Notes under the pieces: model-generated | What the model was told of the DNA's origin: nothing | The model's database searches: none | Seen by the model: only the letters and a program-made list of their open reading frames with translations | Source of the DNA: Stomoxys calcitrans | Lineage: Eukaryota > Arthropoda > Insecta > Diptera > Muscidae | Length of the DNA: 64,000 bases | Direction of reading: 5' to 3' | Assembly: GCF_963082655.1 (NCBI RefSeq) | Contig: NC_081553.1 | Span: 151,149,990-151,213,989, forward strand | Shown here: in pieces, positions 1 to 14,409 of the stretch | Layout: every line of letters starts with the position of its first letter | Position numbering within the stretch: position 1 is the first letter of the stretch | Translations under genes and position numbers: made by a program

Positions 1-2199
1 TATGAAAGCCAAAAATAATGTCTACAATCCCATACTTTTTTGTCTACATAGCAATCTCGGTTTCCGAGATATAGGATAATTTTATGTTGGTTCATTCTGG
101 AAGTGACTTGTGCGGATGGAATATGTAATTTTCGTTTTTCTCGGAAACGACTTAAGCGATTTGCAATCGGATTGATTCATTTGAAAGCCAATAATAATGT
201 CTTCAATCCCACACTGGTTTTGCCTACATAGCACTAACAGTTTCGGAGATATAGAATAATTTTATGTTGGGTCATTCTGGAAGTGATTTGAGCGGGTGGA
301 ATATGTAATTTTTGTCTTTCTCGGAAACGACTAAAACGATTCGCAATCGGATTGATTCGTTTGAAAGCCAATAATAATATCTACAATTCCGTACTTGCCT
401 TGTCTACCTAGCACTCACAGTTTCCGAGATAGAGAATAATTTTAGGTTGGGTCATTCTGGAAGTGAATTGTGCGGATGGAATATGTAATTTTCGTTTTTC
501 TCGGAAACGACTTAACCGATTCGCAATCGGATTGATTCGTTTGAAATCCAATAATAATATCTACAATCCCATACTCGCCTTGTCTACCTATCACTCACAG
601 TAGATATAGAATAATTTTATGTTGGGTCATTCTGGAAGTGACTTGTGCTGGTGGAATATTTAATTTTGATTGATTCGTTTGAAAGCCATTAATAATATCT
701 ACAATTCCATACTCGTGTTGTCTACCTAGCACTCACAGTTTCCGAGATAGAGAATAATTTTAGGTTGGGTCATTCTGGAAGTGACTTGTGCGGATGGAAT
801 ATGTAATTTTTGTCTTTTTCGGAAACGACTAAAAATATTCGCAATCGGATTGATTCATTTGAAAGCCAATAATAATATCTACAATTACATACTTGCCTTG
901 TCTACCTAGCAATCACAGTTTCCGAGATAGAGAATAATTTTAGGTTGGGTCATTCTGGAAATGACTTGTGCGGATGGAATATGTAATTTTCGTTTTCTCG
1001 GAAACGACTTAACCGATTCACAATAGTATTGATTCGTTTGAAAGCCAATAATAATGTCTACAATCCCACACTGGTTTTGCCTACATAGCACTAACAGTTT
1101 CGGAGATATAGAATAATTTTATGTTGGGTCATTCTGGAAGTGATTTGTGCGGGTGGAATATGTAATTTTTGTCTTTCTCGGAAACGACTAAAACGATTCG
1201 CAATCGGATTGATTCGTTTGAAAGCCAATAATAATATCTACAATTCCATACTTGCCTTGTCTACCTAGCACTCACAGTTTCCGAGATAGAGAATAATTTT
1301 AGGTTGGGTCATTCTGGAAATGACTTGTGCGGATGGAATATGTAATTTTCGCTTTCTCGGAAACGACTTAACCGATTCACAATAGTATTGATTCGTTTGA
1401 AAGCCAATAATAATGTCTACAATCCCACACTGGTTTTGCCTACATAGCACTAACAGTTTCGGAGATATAGAATAATTTTATGTTGGATCATTCTGGAAGT
1501 GATTTGTGCGGGTGGAATATGTAATTTTTGTCTTTCTCGGAAACGACTAAAACGATTCGCAATCGGATTGATTCGTTTGAAAGCCAATAATAATATCTAC
1601 AATTCCATACTTGCCTTGTCTACCTAGCACTCACAGTTTCCGAGATAGAGAATAATTTTAGGTTGGGTCATTCTGGAAGTGACTTGTGCGGATGGAATAT
1701 GTAATTTTCGTCTTTCTCGGAAATTAGTTAACCGATTCGCAATCGGATTGATTCGTTTGAAAGCCAATAATAATATCTACAATTTTATACTCGTTTTGTC
1801 TACCTAGGGCTCACCGTTTCCGAGATATAGATTATTTTTAGGTTGGGTCATTCTGCAAGGGACTTGTGCGGATGGAATAGGTAATTTTCGTTTTTCTCGG
1901 AAACGACTTAACCGATTTGCAATCGGATTGATTCATTTGAAAGCCAATAATAGTATCTACAATTACATACTGGTTTTGTATACCTAGCACTCACCGTTTC
2001 CGAGATATAGGTTATTTTTAGGTTGGGTCATTCTGGAAATGGCTTGTGCGGATGGAATATGTAATTTTGGTTTTCTCGGAAACGACTTAACCGATTCACA
2101 ATAGTATTGATTCGTTTGAAAGCCAATAATAATATCTAAAATCCCACACTGGTTTTGCCTACATAGCACTTACAGTTTCCGAGATATAGAATAATTTTA

Positions 2200-4040
2200 T
2201 GTTGGGTCATTCTGGAAGTGACTTGTGCGGATGGAATATGTAATTTTCGTTTTTCTCGGAAACGACTTAACCGATTCGCAATCGGATTGATTCGTTTGAA
2301 AGCCAATAATAATATCTACAATTCCATACTCGTTTTGTCTACCTAGCACTAACCGTTTCCGAGATAGAGAATAATTTTAGGTTGGGTCATTCTGGAAATG
2401 GCTTGTGCGGATGGAATATGTAATTTTGGTTTTCTCGGAAACGACTTAACCGATTCACAATAGTATTGATTCGTTTGAAAGCCAATAATAATATCTAAAA
2501 TCCCACACTGGTTTTGCCTACATAGCACTTACAGTTTCCGAGATATAGAATAATTTTATGTTGGGTCATTCTGGAAGTGACTTGTGCGGGTGGAATATGT
2601 AATTTTCGTTTTTCTCGTAAACGACTTAACCGATTCGCAATCGGATTGATTCTCTTGAAAGCCAATAACAATATCTACAATTCCATACTTGTTTTGCCTA
2701 CATGGCACTCGCAGTTTCCGAGATAGAGAATAATTTTAGATTGGGTCATTCTGGAAATGACTTCTGCGGATGGAATATGTAATTTTCGTTTTCTCGGAAA
2801 CGACTTAACCGATTCACAATAGTATTGATTCGTTTGAAATCCAATAATAATATCTACAATCGCATACTGGTTCTCTCTACCTAGCACTCACAGTTTCCGA
2901 GATATAGAATAATTTAATGTTGGGTCATTCTGGAAGTGACTGGTGCAGATTAAATAGGTAATTTTCGTTTTTCTCGTAAACGACTTAACCGATTCGCAAT
3001 CGGATTGATTCGCTTGAAAGCCAATAATAATATCTACAATATAATACTTGTTTTGTCTACCTAGCACTCACCGTTTCCGAGATATAGATTATTATTAGGT
3101 TGGGTCATTCTGGAAGTGACTTGTGCGGATGGAATATGTAATTTTCGTTTTTTTTTGGAAACGACTTAACCGATTCATAATAGTATTGATTCGTATGAAA
3201 GCCAAAAATAATGTCTACAATCCCATACTTTTTTGTCTACATAGCAATCTCGGTTTCCGAGATATAGGATAATTTTATGTTGGGTCATTCTGGAAGTGAC
3301 TTGTGCTGGTGGAATATGTAATTTTCGTTTTTCTCGGAAACGACTTAACCGATACGCAATCGGATTGATTCGTTTGAAAGCCAATAATAATATCTACAAT
3401 TCCATACTCGTGTTGTCTACCTTGCACTCACAGTTTCCGAGATAGAGAATAATTTTAGGTTGGGTCATTCTGGAAGTGACTTGTGCGGATGGAATATGTA
3501 ATTTTCGTTTTTCTCGGAAACGACTTAACCGATTCATAATAATGTTGATTCGTATGAAAGCCAAAAATAATGTCTTCAATCCCATACTTGTTTTGTCTAC
3601 ATAGCAATCTCGGTTTCCGAGATATAGGATAATTTTATGTTGGGTCATTCTGGAAGTGACTTGTGCTGGTGGAATATATAATTTTCGTTTTTCTCGGAAA
3701 CGACTTAACCGATACGCAATCGGATTGATTCGTTTGAAAGCCAATAATAATATCTACAATTCCATACTCGTGTTGTCTACCTAGCACTCACAGTTTCCGA
3801 GATAGAGAATAATTTTAGGTTGGGTCATTCTGGAAATGGCTTGTGCGGATGGAATATGTAATTTTCGTTTTCTCGGAAACAACTTAACCGATTCACAATA
3901 GTATTGGTTCGTTTGAAAGCCAATAATATTGTCTACAATCCCACACTGGTTTTGTCTACATAGCACTCACAGTTTCCGAGATATAGAATAATTTTATGTT
4001 GGTTCATTCTGGAAATGACTTGTGCGGATGGAATATGTAA
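2200..4040 (+). repeat. Satellite block duplicated 4,845 bp downstream (copy 1)
   Basis: Private variants recur with a constant offset of 4,845 bp. They include TTCTGCGGATGG near 2,763, CGCATACTGGTTCTCTCTAC near 2,861 and GGTGCAGATTAAATAGG near 2,942, matched near 7,608, 7,706 and 7,787. Similarity fades near 2,200 on the left and near 4,040 on the right, where copy 1 reads AAATTAGTTAACC and copy 2 reads AAACGACTTAAACG. The offset is about 27 monomers. This is a multi-monomer segmental duplication inside the array. Confidence 0.85.
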
Positions 4041-7000
4041 TTTTCGTTTTTCTCGGAAATTAGTTAACCGATTCGCAATCGGATTGATTCGTTTGAAAGC
4101 CTATAATAATATCTACAATTCCATAGTCGTGTTGTCTATCTAGCGCTCACAGTTTCCGAGATAGAGAATAATTTTAGGTTGGGTCATTCTGGAGATGACT
4201 TGTGCGGATGGAATATGTTATTTTCGTTTTCTCGGAAACAACTTAACCGATTCACAATAGTATTGATTCGTTTGAAAGCCAATAATATTGTCTACAATCC
4301 CACACTGGTTTTGTCTACATAGCACTTACAGTTTGCGAGATATAGAATAATTTTAGGTTGGGTCATTCTGGAAGTGACTTGTGCGGATGGAATATGTAAT
4401 TTTCGTTTTCTCGGAAACAACTTAACCGATTCACAATAGTATTGATTCGTTTGAAAGCCAATAATATTGTCTACAATCCCACACTGGTTTTGTCTACATA
4501 GCACTCACAGTTTCCGAGATATAGAATAATTTTATGTTGGTTCATTCTGGAAATGACTTGTGCGGATGGAATATGTAATTTTCGTTTTTCTCGGAAACGA
4601 CTTAAACGATTCGCAATCGGATTGATTCGTTTGAAAGCCAATAATAATATCTACATTTCCATAGTCGTGTTGTCTACCTAGCGCTCACAGTTTCCGAGAT
4701 AGAGAATAATTTTAGGTTGGGTCATTCTGGAAATGACTTGTGCGGATGGAATATGTAATTTTCGTTTTCTCGGAAACAACTTAACCGATTCGCAATCAAG
4801 TTGATTCGTTTGAAAGCCAATAATAATATCTACAATTCCATACTGGGTTTGTCTACGTAGCACTCACAGTTTCCGAGATATAGATTATTTTTAGGTTGGG
4901 TCATTCTGGAAGTGACTTGTGCTGGTGGAATATATAATTTTCGTTTTTCTCGGAAACGACTTAACCGATACGCAATCGGATTGATTCGTTTGAAAGCCAA
5001 TAATAATATCTACAATTCCATACTCGTGTTGTCTACCTTGCACTCACAGTTTCCGAGATATAGATTATTTTTAGGTTGGGTCATTCTGCAAGGGACTTGT
5101 GCGGATGGAATAGGTAATTTTCGTTTTTCTCGGAAACGATTTAACCGATTTGCAATCGGATTGATTCATTTGAAAGCCAATAATAGTATCTACAATTACA
5201 TACTGTTTTTGTATACCTAGCACTCACCGTTTCCGAGATATAGATTATTTTTAGGTTGGGTCATTCTGGAAGTGACTTGTGCGGATGGAATATGTAATTT
5301 TCGATTTTCTCGGAAACGACTTAACCGATTCGCAAACGGATTGATTCGTTTGAAATCCAATAATAATATCTACAATCCCATACTCGCCTTGTCTACCTAT
5401 CACTCACAGTATATATAGAATAATTTTATGTTGGGTCATTCTGGAAGTGACTTGTGCGGGTGGAATATGTAATTTTCGTTTTTCTCGGAAACGACTTAAT
5501 CGATTCGCAATCGGATTGATTCGTTTGAAAGCCAATAATAATATCTACAATCCCATACTCGTGTTGTCTACCTAGCGCTTACAGTTTCCGAGATAGAGAA
5601 TAATTTTAGGTTGGGTCATTCTGGAAATGACTTGTGCGGATGGAATATGTAATTTTCGTTTTCTCGGAAACGACTTAAGCGATTTGCAATCGGATTGATT
5701 CGTTTGAAAGCCAATAATTATATCCACAATTCCATACTGGGTTTGTCTACCTAGCACTCACAGTTTCCGAGATATAGATTATTTTTAGGTTGGGTCATTC
5801 TGGAAGTGACTTGTGCGGATGGAATATGCAATTTTCCTTTTTCTCGGAAACGATTTAACCTATTTGGAATCGGATTGATTCGTTTGAAAGCCAATAATAA
5901 TATCTACAATCCCACACTCGCCTTGTCTACCTATCACTCACAGTTTCCGAGATATAGAATAATTTTAGGTTGGGTCATTCTGGAAATGACTTGTGCGGAT
6001 GGAATATGTAATTTTCGTTTTCTCGGAAACGACTTAACCGATTCACAATAGTATTGATTCGGTTGAAAGCCAATAATAATGTCTACAATCCCACACTGGT
6101 TTTGCCTACATAGCACTAACAGTTTCGGAGATATAGAATAATTTTATGTTGGGTCATTCTGGAAGTGATTTGTGCGGGTGGAATATGTAATTTTTGTCTT
6201 TCTCGGAAACGACTAAAACGATTCGCAATCGGATTGATTCGTTTGAAAGCCAATAATAATATCTACAATTCCATACTTGCCTTGTCTACCTAGCACTCAC
6301 AGTTTCCGAGATAGAGAATAATTTATTGTTGGGTCATTCTGGAAGTGACTTGTGCGGATGGAATATGTAATTTTCGTTTTTCTCGGAAACGACTTAATCG
6401 ATTCGCAATCGGATTGATTCGTTTGAAAGCCAATAATAATATCTACAATCCCATACTCGTGTTGTCTACCTAGCACTTACAGTTTCCGAGATAGAGAATA
6501 ATTTTAGGTTGGGTCATTCTGGAAATGACTTGTGCGGATGGAATATGTAATTTTCGTTTTCTCGGAAACGACTTCAGCGATTTGCAATCGGATTGATTCG
6601 TTTGAAAGCCAATAATAATATCCACAATTCCATACTGGGTTTGTCTACCTAGCACTCACAGTTTCCGAGATATAGAATAATTTTAGGTTGGGTCATTCTG
6701 GAAATGACTTGTGCGGATGGAATATGTAATTTTCGTTTTCTCGGAAACGACTTAACCGATTCACAATAGTATTGATTCGTTTGAAAGCCAATAATAATGT
6801 CTACAATCCCACACTGGTTTTGCCTACATAGCACTAACAGTTTCGGAGATATAGAATAATTTTATGTAGGGTCATTCTGGAAGTGATTTGTGCGGGTGGA
6901 ATATGTAATTTTTGTCTTTCTCGGAAACGACTAAAACGATTCGCAATCGGATTGATTCGTTTGAAAGCCAATAATAATATCTACAATTCCATACTTGCCT

Positions 7001-7044
7001 TATCTACCTAGCACTCACAGTTTCCGAGATAGAGAATAATTTTA

Positions 7045-8885
7045 GGTTGGGTCATTCTGGAAGTGACTTGTGCGGATGGAATATGTAATTTTCGTTTTTC
7101 TCGGAAACGACTTAACCGATTCGCAATCGGATTGATTCGTTTGAAAGCCAATAATAATATCTACAATTCCATACTCGTTTTGTCTATCTAGCACTAACCG
7201 TTTCCGAGATAGAGAATAATTTTAGGTTGGGTCATTCTGGAAATGGCTTGTGCGGATGGAATATGTAATTTTGGTTTTCTCGGAAACGACTTAACCGATT
7301 CACAATAGTATTGATTCGTTTGAAAGCCAATAATAATATCTAAAATCCCACACTGGTTTTGCCTACATAGCACTTACAGTTTCCGAGATATAGAATAATT
7401 TTATGTTGGGTCATTCTGGAAGTGACTTGTGCGGGTGGAATATGTAATTTTCGTTTTTCTCGTAAACGACTTAACCGATTCGCAATCGGATTGATTCTCT
7501 TGAAAGCCAATAACAATATCTACAATTCCATACTTGTTTTGCCTACATGGCACTCACAGTTTCCGAGATAGAGAATAATTTTAGATTGGGTCATTCTGGA
7601 AATGACTTCTGCGGATGGAATATGTAATTTTCGTTTTCTCGGAAACGACTTAACCGATTCACAATAGTATTGATTCGTTTGAAATCCAATAATAATATCT
7701 ACAATCGCATACTGGTTCTCTCTACCTAGCACTCACAGTTTCCGAGATATAGAATAATTTAATGTTGGGTCATTCTGGAAGTGACTGGTGCAGATTAAAT
7801 AGGTAATTTTCGTTTTTCTCGTAAACGACTTAACCGATTCGCAATCGGATTGATTCGCTTGAAAGCCAATAATAATATCTACAATATAATACTTGTTTTG
7901 TCTACCTAGCACTCACCGTTTCCGAGATATAGATTATTATTAGGTTGGGTCATTCTGGAAGTGACTTGTGCGGATGGAATATGTAATTTTCGTTTTTCTC
8001 GGAAACGACTTAGCCGATTCAAAATAGTATTGATTCGTATATGAGCCAAAAATAATGTCTACAATCCCATACTTGTTTTGTCTACATAGCAATCTCGGTT
8101 TCCGAGGTATAGGATAATTTTATGTTGGGTCATTCTGGAAGTGACTTGTGCTGGTGGAATATGTAATTTTCGTTTTTCTCGGAAACGACTTAACCGATAC
8201 GCAATCGGATTGATTCGTTTGAAAGCCAATAATAATATCTACAATTCCATACTCGTGTTGTCTACCTTGCACTCACAGTTTCCGAGATAGAGAATAATTT
8301 TAGGTTGGGTCATTCTGGAAGTGACTTGTGCGGATGGAATATGTAATTTTCGTTTTTCTCGGAAACGACTTAACCGATTCATAATAGTATTGATTCGTAT
8401 GAAAGCCAAAAATAATGTCTTCAATCCCATACTTGTTTTGTCTACATAGCAATCTTGGTTTCCGAGATATAGCATAAGTTTATGTTGGGTCATTCTGGAA
8501 GTGACTTGTGCTGGTGGAATATGTAATTTTCGTTTTTCTCGGAAACGACTTAACCGATACGCAATCGGATTGATTCGTTTGAAAGCCAATAATAATATCT
8601 ACAATTCCATACTCGTGTTGTCTACCTAGCACTCACAGTTTCCGAGATAGAGAATAATTTTAGGTTGGGTCATTCTGGAAATGGCTTGTGCGGATGGAAT
8701 ATGTAATTTTCGTTTTCTCGGAAACAACTTAACCGATTCACAATAGTATTGATTCGTTTGAAAGCCAATAATATTGTCTACAATCCCACACTGGTTTTGT
8801 CTACATAGCACTCACAGTTTCCGAGATATAGAATAATTTTATGTTGGTTCATTCTGGAAATGACTTGTGCGGATGGAATATGTAA
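7045..8885 (+). repeat. Satellite block duplicated from 2.2-4.04 kb (copy 2)
   Basis: This is the partner of the block at 2,200-4,040, at a constant offset of 4,845 bp. A few substitutions separate the copies, such as TTTTTTTTTGG near 3,150 against TTTTTCTCGG near 7,995. The two copies are clearly closer to each other than either is to adjacent monomers. Confidence 0.85.
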
Positions 8886-11770
8886 TTTTCGTTTTTCTCG
8901 GAAACGACTTAAACGATTCGCAATCGGATTGATTCGTTTGAAAGCCAATAATAATATCTACAATTCCATAGTCGTGTTGTCTACCTAGCGCTCACAGTTT
9001 CCGAGATAGAGAATAATTTTAGGTTGGGTCATTCTGGAAATGACTTGTGCGGATGGAATATGTAATTTTCGTTTTCTCGGAAACAACTTAACCGATTCAC
9101 AATAGTATTGATTCGTTTGAAAGCCAATAATAATATCTACAATTCCATACTGGGTTTGTCTACCTAGCACTCACAGTTTCCGAGATATAGATTATTTTTA
9201 GGTTGGGTCATTCTGGAAGTGACTTGTGCGGATGGAATATGTAATTTTCGTTTTTCTCGGAAACGATCTAACCTATTTGCAATCGGTGTTGTCTACCTAG
9301 CACTCACAGTTTCCGAGATAGAGAATAATTTTAGGTTGGGTCATTCTGGAAATGACTTGTGCGGATGGAATATGTAATTTTGGTTTTCTCGGAAACGAAT
9401 TAACCGATTCACAATAGTATTGATTCGTTTGAAAGCCAATAATAATGTCTACAATCCCACATTGGTTTTGCCTACATAGCACTAACAGTTTCCGAGATAT
9501 AGAATAATTTTGTGTTGGGTCATTCTGGAAGTGATTTGTGCGGGTGGAATATGTAATTTTCGTTTTTCTCGGAAACGACTTAACCGATTCGCAATCGGAT
9601 TGATTCGTTTGAAAGCCAATAATAATATCTACAATTCCATACTCGTTTTGTCTACCTAGCACTAACCGTTTCCGAGATATAGATTATTTTTAGGTTGGGT
9701 CATTCTGGAAGTGACTGGTGCAGATGAAATATGTAATTTAAATTTTTCTCGAAAATGACTTAACCGATTCGCAATCGGATTGATTCGTTTGAAAGCCAAT
9801 AATAATATCTACAATTCCATACTTGCCTTATCTACATAGCACTCACAGTTTCCGATATATAGATTATTTTTAGGTTGGGTCATTCTGGAAGTTTTTCTCG
9901 GAAACGACTTAACCGATTCACAATCGGATCGATTCGTATGAAAGCCAATAGAAATAGCTACAATTCCATACTCGTGTTGTCTACCTAGCACTCACAGTTT
10001 CCGAAATAGAGAATAATTTTATGTTGTGTCATTCTGGAAGTGACTTGAGCGGATGGAATATGTAATTTTCGTTTTTCTCGCAAATGACTTAACCGATTTG
10101 CAATAGGATTGATTCGTTTGAAAGCCAAAAATAATATCTACAATCCCATACTCCTTTTGTCTACCTAGGACTCACCGTTTCTGAGATATAGATTATTTTT
10201 AGGTTGGGTCATTCTGGAAGTGACTTGTGCAGATGGAATATGTAATTTTCGTTTTTCTCGGAAACGACTTAACCGATTCACATTCGGATCGATTCGTATG
10301 AAAGCCAATACTATATCTACAATTCCGTACTTTTTTTGCCTACATAGCACTCACAGTTTCCGAGATATAGAATAATTTTATGTTGGGTCATTCTGGAAGT
10401 GATTTGTGCGGGTGGAATATGTAATTTTCGTCTTTCTCGGAAACGACTAAAACGATTCGCAATCGGATTGATTCGTTTGAAATCCAATAATAATATCTAC
10501 AATCCCACACTCGCCTTGTCTACCTATCACTCACAGTTTCCGAGATATAGAATAATTTATTGTTGGGTCATTTTGGAAGTGACTGGTGCAGATGAAATAG
10601 GTAATTTTCGTTTTTCTCGGAAACGACTTAACCGATTTGCAATCGGATCGATTCGTATGAAAGCCAATAATATATCTACAATTCCATACTGGTTTTGTCT
10701 ACATAGCAATCTCAGTTTCCGAGATATAGAATAATTTTATGTTGGGTCATTCTGGAAGTGACTTGTGCTGGTGGAATATGTAATTTTCGTTTTTCTCGGA
10801 AACGACTTAACCGATTCGGAATCGGATTGATTCGTTTGAAAGTCAATAATAATGTCTACAATCCTATACTGGTTTTGTCTACATAGCACTCACAGTTTTC
10901 GAGATATAGAATAAATTTCTGTTGGGTCATTCTGGAAGTGACTTGTGCGGGTGGAATATGTAATTTTCGTCTTTCTCGGAAACGATTAAAACGATTCGCA
11001 ATCGGATTAATTCATTTGAAAGCCAATAAAAATATTTACAATTCCATACTTGCCTTGTCTACCTAGCACTCACAGTTTCCGAGATAGAGAATAATTTTAG
11101 GTTGGGTCATTCTGGAAGTGACTTGTGCGGATGGAATATGTAATTTTCGTTTTTCTCGGAAGCGACTTAACCGATTCATAATAGTATTGATTCGTATGAA
11201 AGCCAAAAATAATGTCTACAATCCCATTCTTGTTTTGTCTACATAGCAATCTCGGTTTCCGAGATATAGGATAATTTTAGGTTGGGTCATTCTGGAAGTG
11301 ACTTGTGCTGGTGGAATATGTAATTTTCGTTTTTCTCGGAAACGACTTAACCGATTCGCAATCGGATTGATTCGTTTGAAAGCCAATAATAATATCTACA
11401 ATCCCATTTTCGTTTTGTCTACCTAGCACTCACAGTTTCCGAGATATAGAATAATTCTATGTTGGGTCATTCTGGAAGTGACTGGTGCGGATGAAATATG
11501 TAATTTTCGTTTTTCTCGGAAACGGCTTAACCGATTTGCAATCGGATTGATTCGTTTGAAAGCCAATAGAAATACCTACAATTCCATACTCGTGTTGTCT
11601 ACCTAGCACTCACAGTTTCCGAGATAGAGAATAATTTTATGTTGTGTCATTCTGGAAGTGACTTGTGCGGATGGAATATGTAATTTTCGTTTTTCTCGCA
11701 AACGACTTAACCGATTTGCAATAGGATTGATTCGTTTGAAAGCCAAAAATAATATCTACAATCCCATACT

Positions 11771-11784
11771 CGTTTTGCAATCGG
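11771..11784 (+). repeat. Truncated-monomer junction, first of five
   Basis: CGTTTTG, normally followed by TCTACCTAG, is joined directly to CAATCGG, which removes most of a monomer. The identical junction appears at 15,984-15,997, 16,404-16,417, 19,916-19,929 and 22,627-22,640. It arose once and was copied around the array by duplication. Confidence 0.85.
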
Positions 11785-14409
11785 ATTGATTCGTTTGAAA
11801 TCCAATAATAATATCTACAATCCCACACTCGCCTTGTCTACCTATCACTCACAGTTTCCGAGATATAGAATAATTTATTGTTGGGTCATTTTGGAAGTGA
11901 CTGGTGCAGATGAAATAGGTAATTTTCGTTTTTCTCGGAAACGACTTAACCGATTTGCAATCGGATCGATTCGTATGAAAGCCAATAATATATCTACAAT
12001 TCCATACTGGTTTTGTCTACATAGCAATCTCAGTTTCCGAGATATAGAATAATTTTATGTTGGGTCATTCTGGAAGTGACTTGTGCTGGTGGAATATGTA
12101 ATTTTCGTTTTTCTCGGAAACGACTTAACCGATTCGCAATCGGATTGATTCGTTTGAAAGTCAATAATAATGTCTACAATCCTATACTGGTTTTGTCTAC
12201 ATAGCACTCACAGTTTTCGAGATATAGAATAAATTTCTGTTGGGTCATTCTGGAAGTGACTTGTGCTGGTGGAATATGTAATTTTCGTCTTTCTCGGAAA
12301 CAACTAAAACGATTCGCAATCGGATTGATTCGTTTGAAATCCAATAATAATATCTACAATCTCACACTCGCCTTGTCAACCTATCGCTCACAGTTTCCGA
12401 GATATAGAATAATTTTATGTTGGGTCATTCTGGAAGTGACTGGTGCAGATGAAATAGGTAATTTTCGTTTTTCTCGTAAACGACTTAACCGATTTCCAAT
12501 CGGATTGATTCGCTTGAAAGCCAATAATAATATCTAAAATATAATACTTGTTTCGTCTACCTAACACTCACCGTTTCCGAGATATAGATTATTTTTAGGT
12601 TGGTCATTCTGGAAGTGACTTGTGCGGATGGAATATGTAATTTTCGTTTTTCTCGGAAACGACTTAACCGATTTGCAATCGGATTGATTCATTTGAAAGC
12701 CAATAATATTATCTACAATTTCAAACTGGTTTTGTTTACCTAGCACTTACCGTTTCCGAGATATAGATTATTTTTAGGTTGGGTCATTCTGGAAGTGACT
12801 TGTGCGGATGGAATATGTAATTTTCGTTTTTCTCGGAAACGACTTAACCGATTTGCAATCGGATTGATTCGTTTGAAAGACAATAATAATATCTAAAATA
12901 ACATACTGGTTTTGTCTACCTAGCACTCACCGTTTCCGAGATATAGATTATTTTTAGGTTGGGTCATTCTGGAAGTGACTTGTGCGGATGGAATAGGTAG
13001 TTTTCGTTTCTCTCGGAAACGACTTAACCGATTCGCAATCGGATTGATTCGTTTGAAATCCAATAATAATATCTACAATCCCACACTCGCCTTGTCTACC
13101 TATCACTCACAGTTTCCGAGATATAGAATAATTTATTGTTGGGTCATTCTGGAAGTGACTGGTGCAGATGAAATAGGTAATTTTCGTTTTTCTCGTAAAC
13201 GACTTAACCGATTTGAAATCGGATTGATTCGCTTGAAAGCCAATAATAATATCTACAATATAATACTTGTTTTGTCTACCTAACACTCACCGTTTCCGAG
13301 ATATAGATTATTTTTAGGTTGGGTCATTCTGGAAGTGACTTGTGCGGATGGAATATGTAATTTTCGTTTTTCTCGGAAACGACTTAACCGATTTTCAATC
13401 GTATTGATTCATTTGAAAGCCAATAATATTATCTACAATCCCATACTGGTTTTGTTTACCTGGCACTTGCCGTTTCCGAGATATAGATTATTTTATGTTG
13501 GGTCATTCTGGAAGTGACTTGTGCGGATGGAATATGCAATTTTCGTTTTTCTCGGAAACGATTTAACCTATTTCGAATCGGATTGATTCGTTTGAAAGCC
13601 AATAATAATATCTACAATCCCATACTCGTGTTGTCTACCTAGCACTCGCAGTTTCCGAGATAGAGAATAATTTTAGGTTGGGTCATTCTGGAAATGACTT
13701 GTGCGGATGGAATATGTAATTTTCGTTTTCTCGGAAACGACTTAACCGATTCACAATAGTATTGATTCGTTTGAAAGCCAATAATAATGTCTACAATCCC
13801 ACACTGGTTTTGCCTACATAGCACTATCAGTTTCGGAGATATAGAATAATTTTATGTTGGGTCATTCTGGAAGTGATTTGTGCGGATGGAATATGTAATT
13901 TTTGTCTTTCTCGGAAACGACTAAAACGATTCGCAATCGGATTGATTCGTTTGAAAGCCAATAATAATATCTACAATTCCATACTTGCCTTGTCTACCTA
14001 GCACTCATTGTTTCCTAGATATAGATTATTTTTAGGTTGGGTCATTCTGGAAGTGACTTGTGCGGATGGAATATGTAATTTTCGTTTTTCTCGGAAACGA
14101 CTTAACCGATTTTCAATCGGATTGATTCATTTGAAAGCCAATAATATTATCTACAATCCCATACTGGTTTTGTTTACCTGGCACTTGCCGTTTCCGAGAT
14201 ATAGATTATTTTATGTTGGGTCATTCTGGAAGTGACTTGTGCGGATGGAATATGCAATTTTCGTTTTTCTCGGAAACGATTTAACCTATTTCGAATCGGA
14301 TTGATTCGTTTGAAAGCCAATAATAATATCTACAATCCCATACTCGTGTTGTCTACCTAGCACTCGCAGTTTCCGAGATAGAGAATAATTTTATGTTGGG
14401 TCATTCTGG

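Larger units (their letters stand above)
1..10350 (+). repeat. Satellite array, segment 1 (180/179-bp monomers, dimer-rich)
   Basis: Continuous head-to-tail monomers. The segments TGGGTCATTCTGGAAGTGA, GGAATATGTAATTTTCG, TCTCGGAAACGACTTAACCG and TTTGAAAGCCAATAATAAT recur every 179-180 bp. Two monomer types often alternate. One has six Ts before CTCGG and is 180 bp. The other has CGTTTTCTCGG plus GATTCACAATAGTATTG and is 179 bp. Together they form a ~359 bp dimer, for example the steps starting at 906 and 1,265. Several monomers are internally deleted: near 651-665, 9,283-9,290 and 9,888-9,895. The window opens in mid-monomer, so the array extends to the left. There is no gene here; short reading frames on both strands come from the repeat itself. 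Confidence 0.97.

Noticed and set aside
906..1640. Relation to the Drosophila 359-bp (1.688) satellite
   Set aside because: The dimer length agrees by coincidence. The unit is made of two 180/179-bp monomers, and I see no recognisable sequence resemblance.
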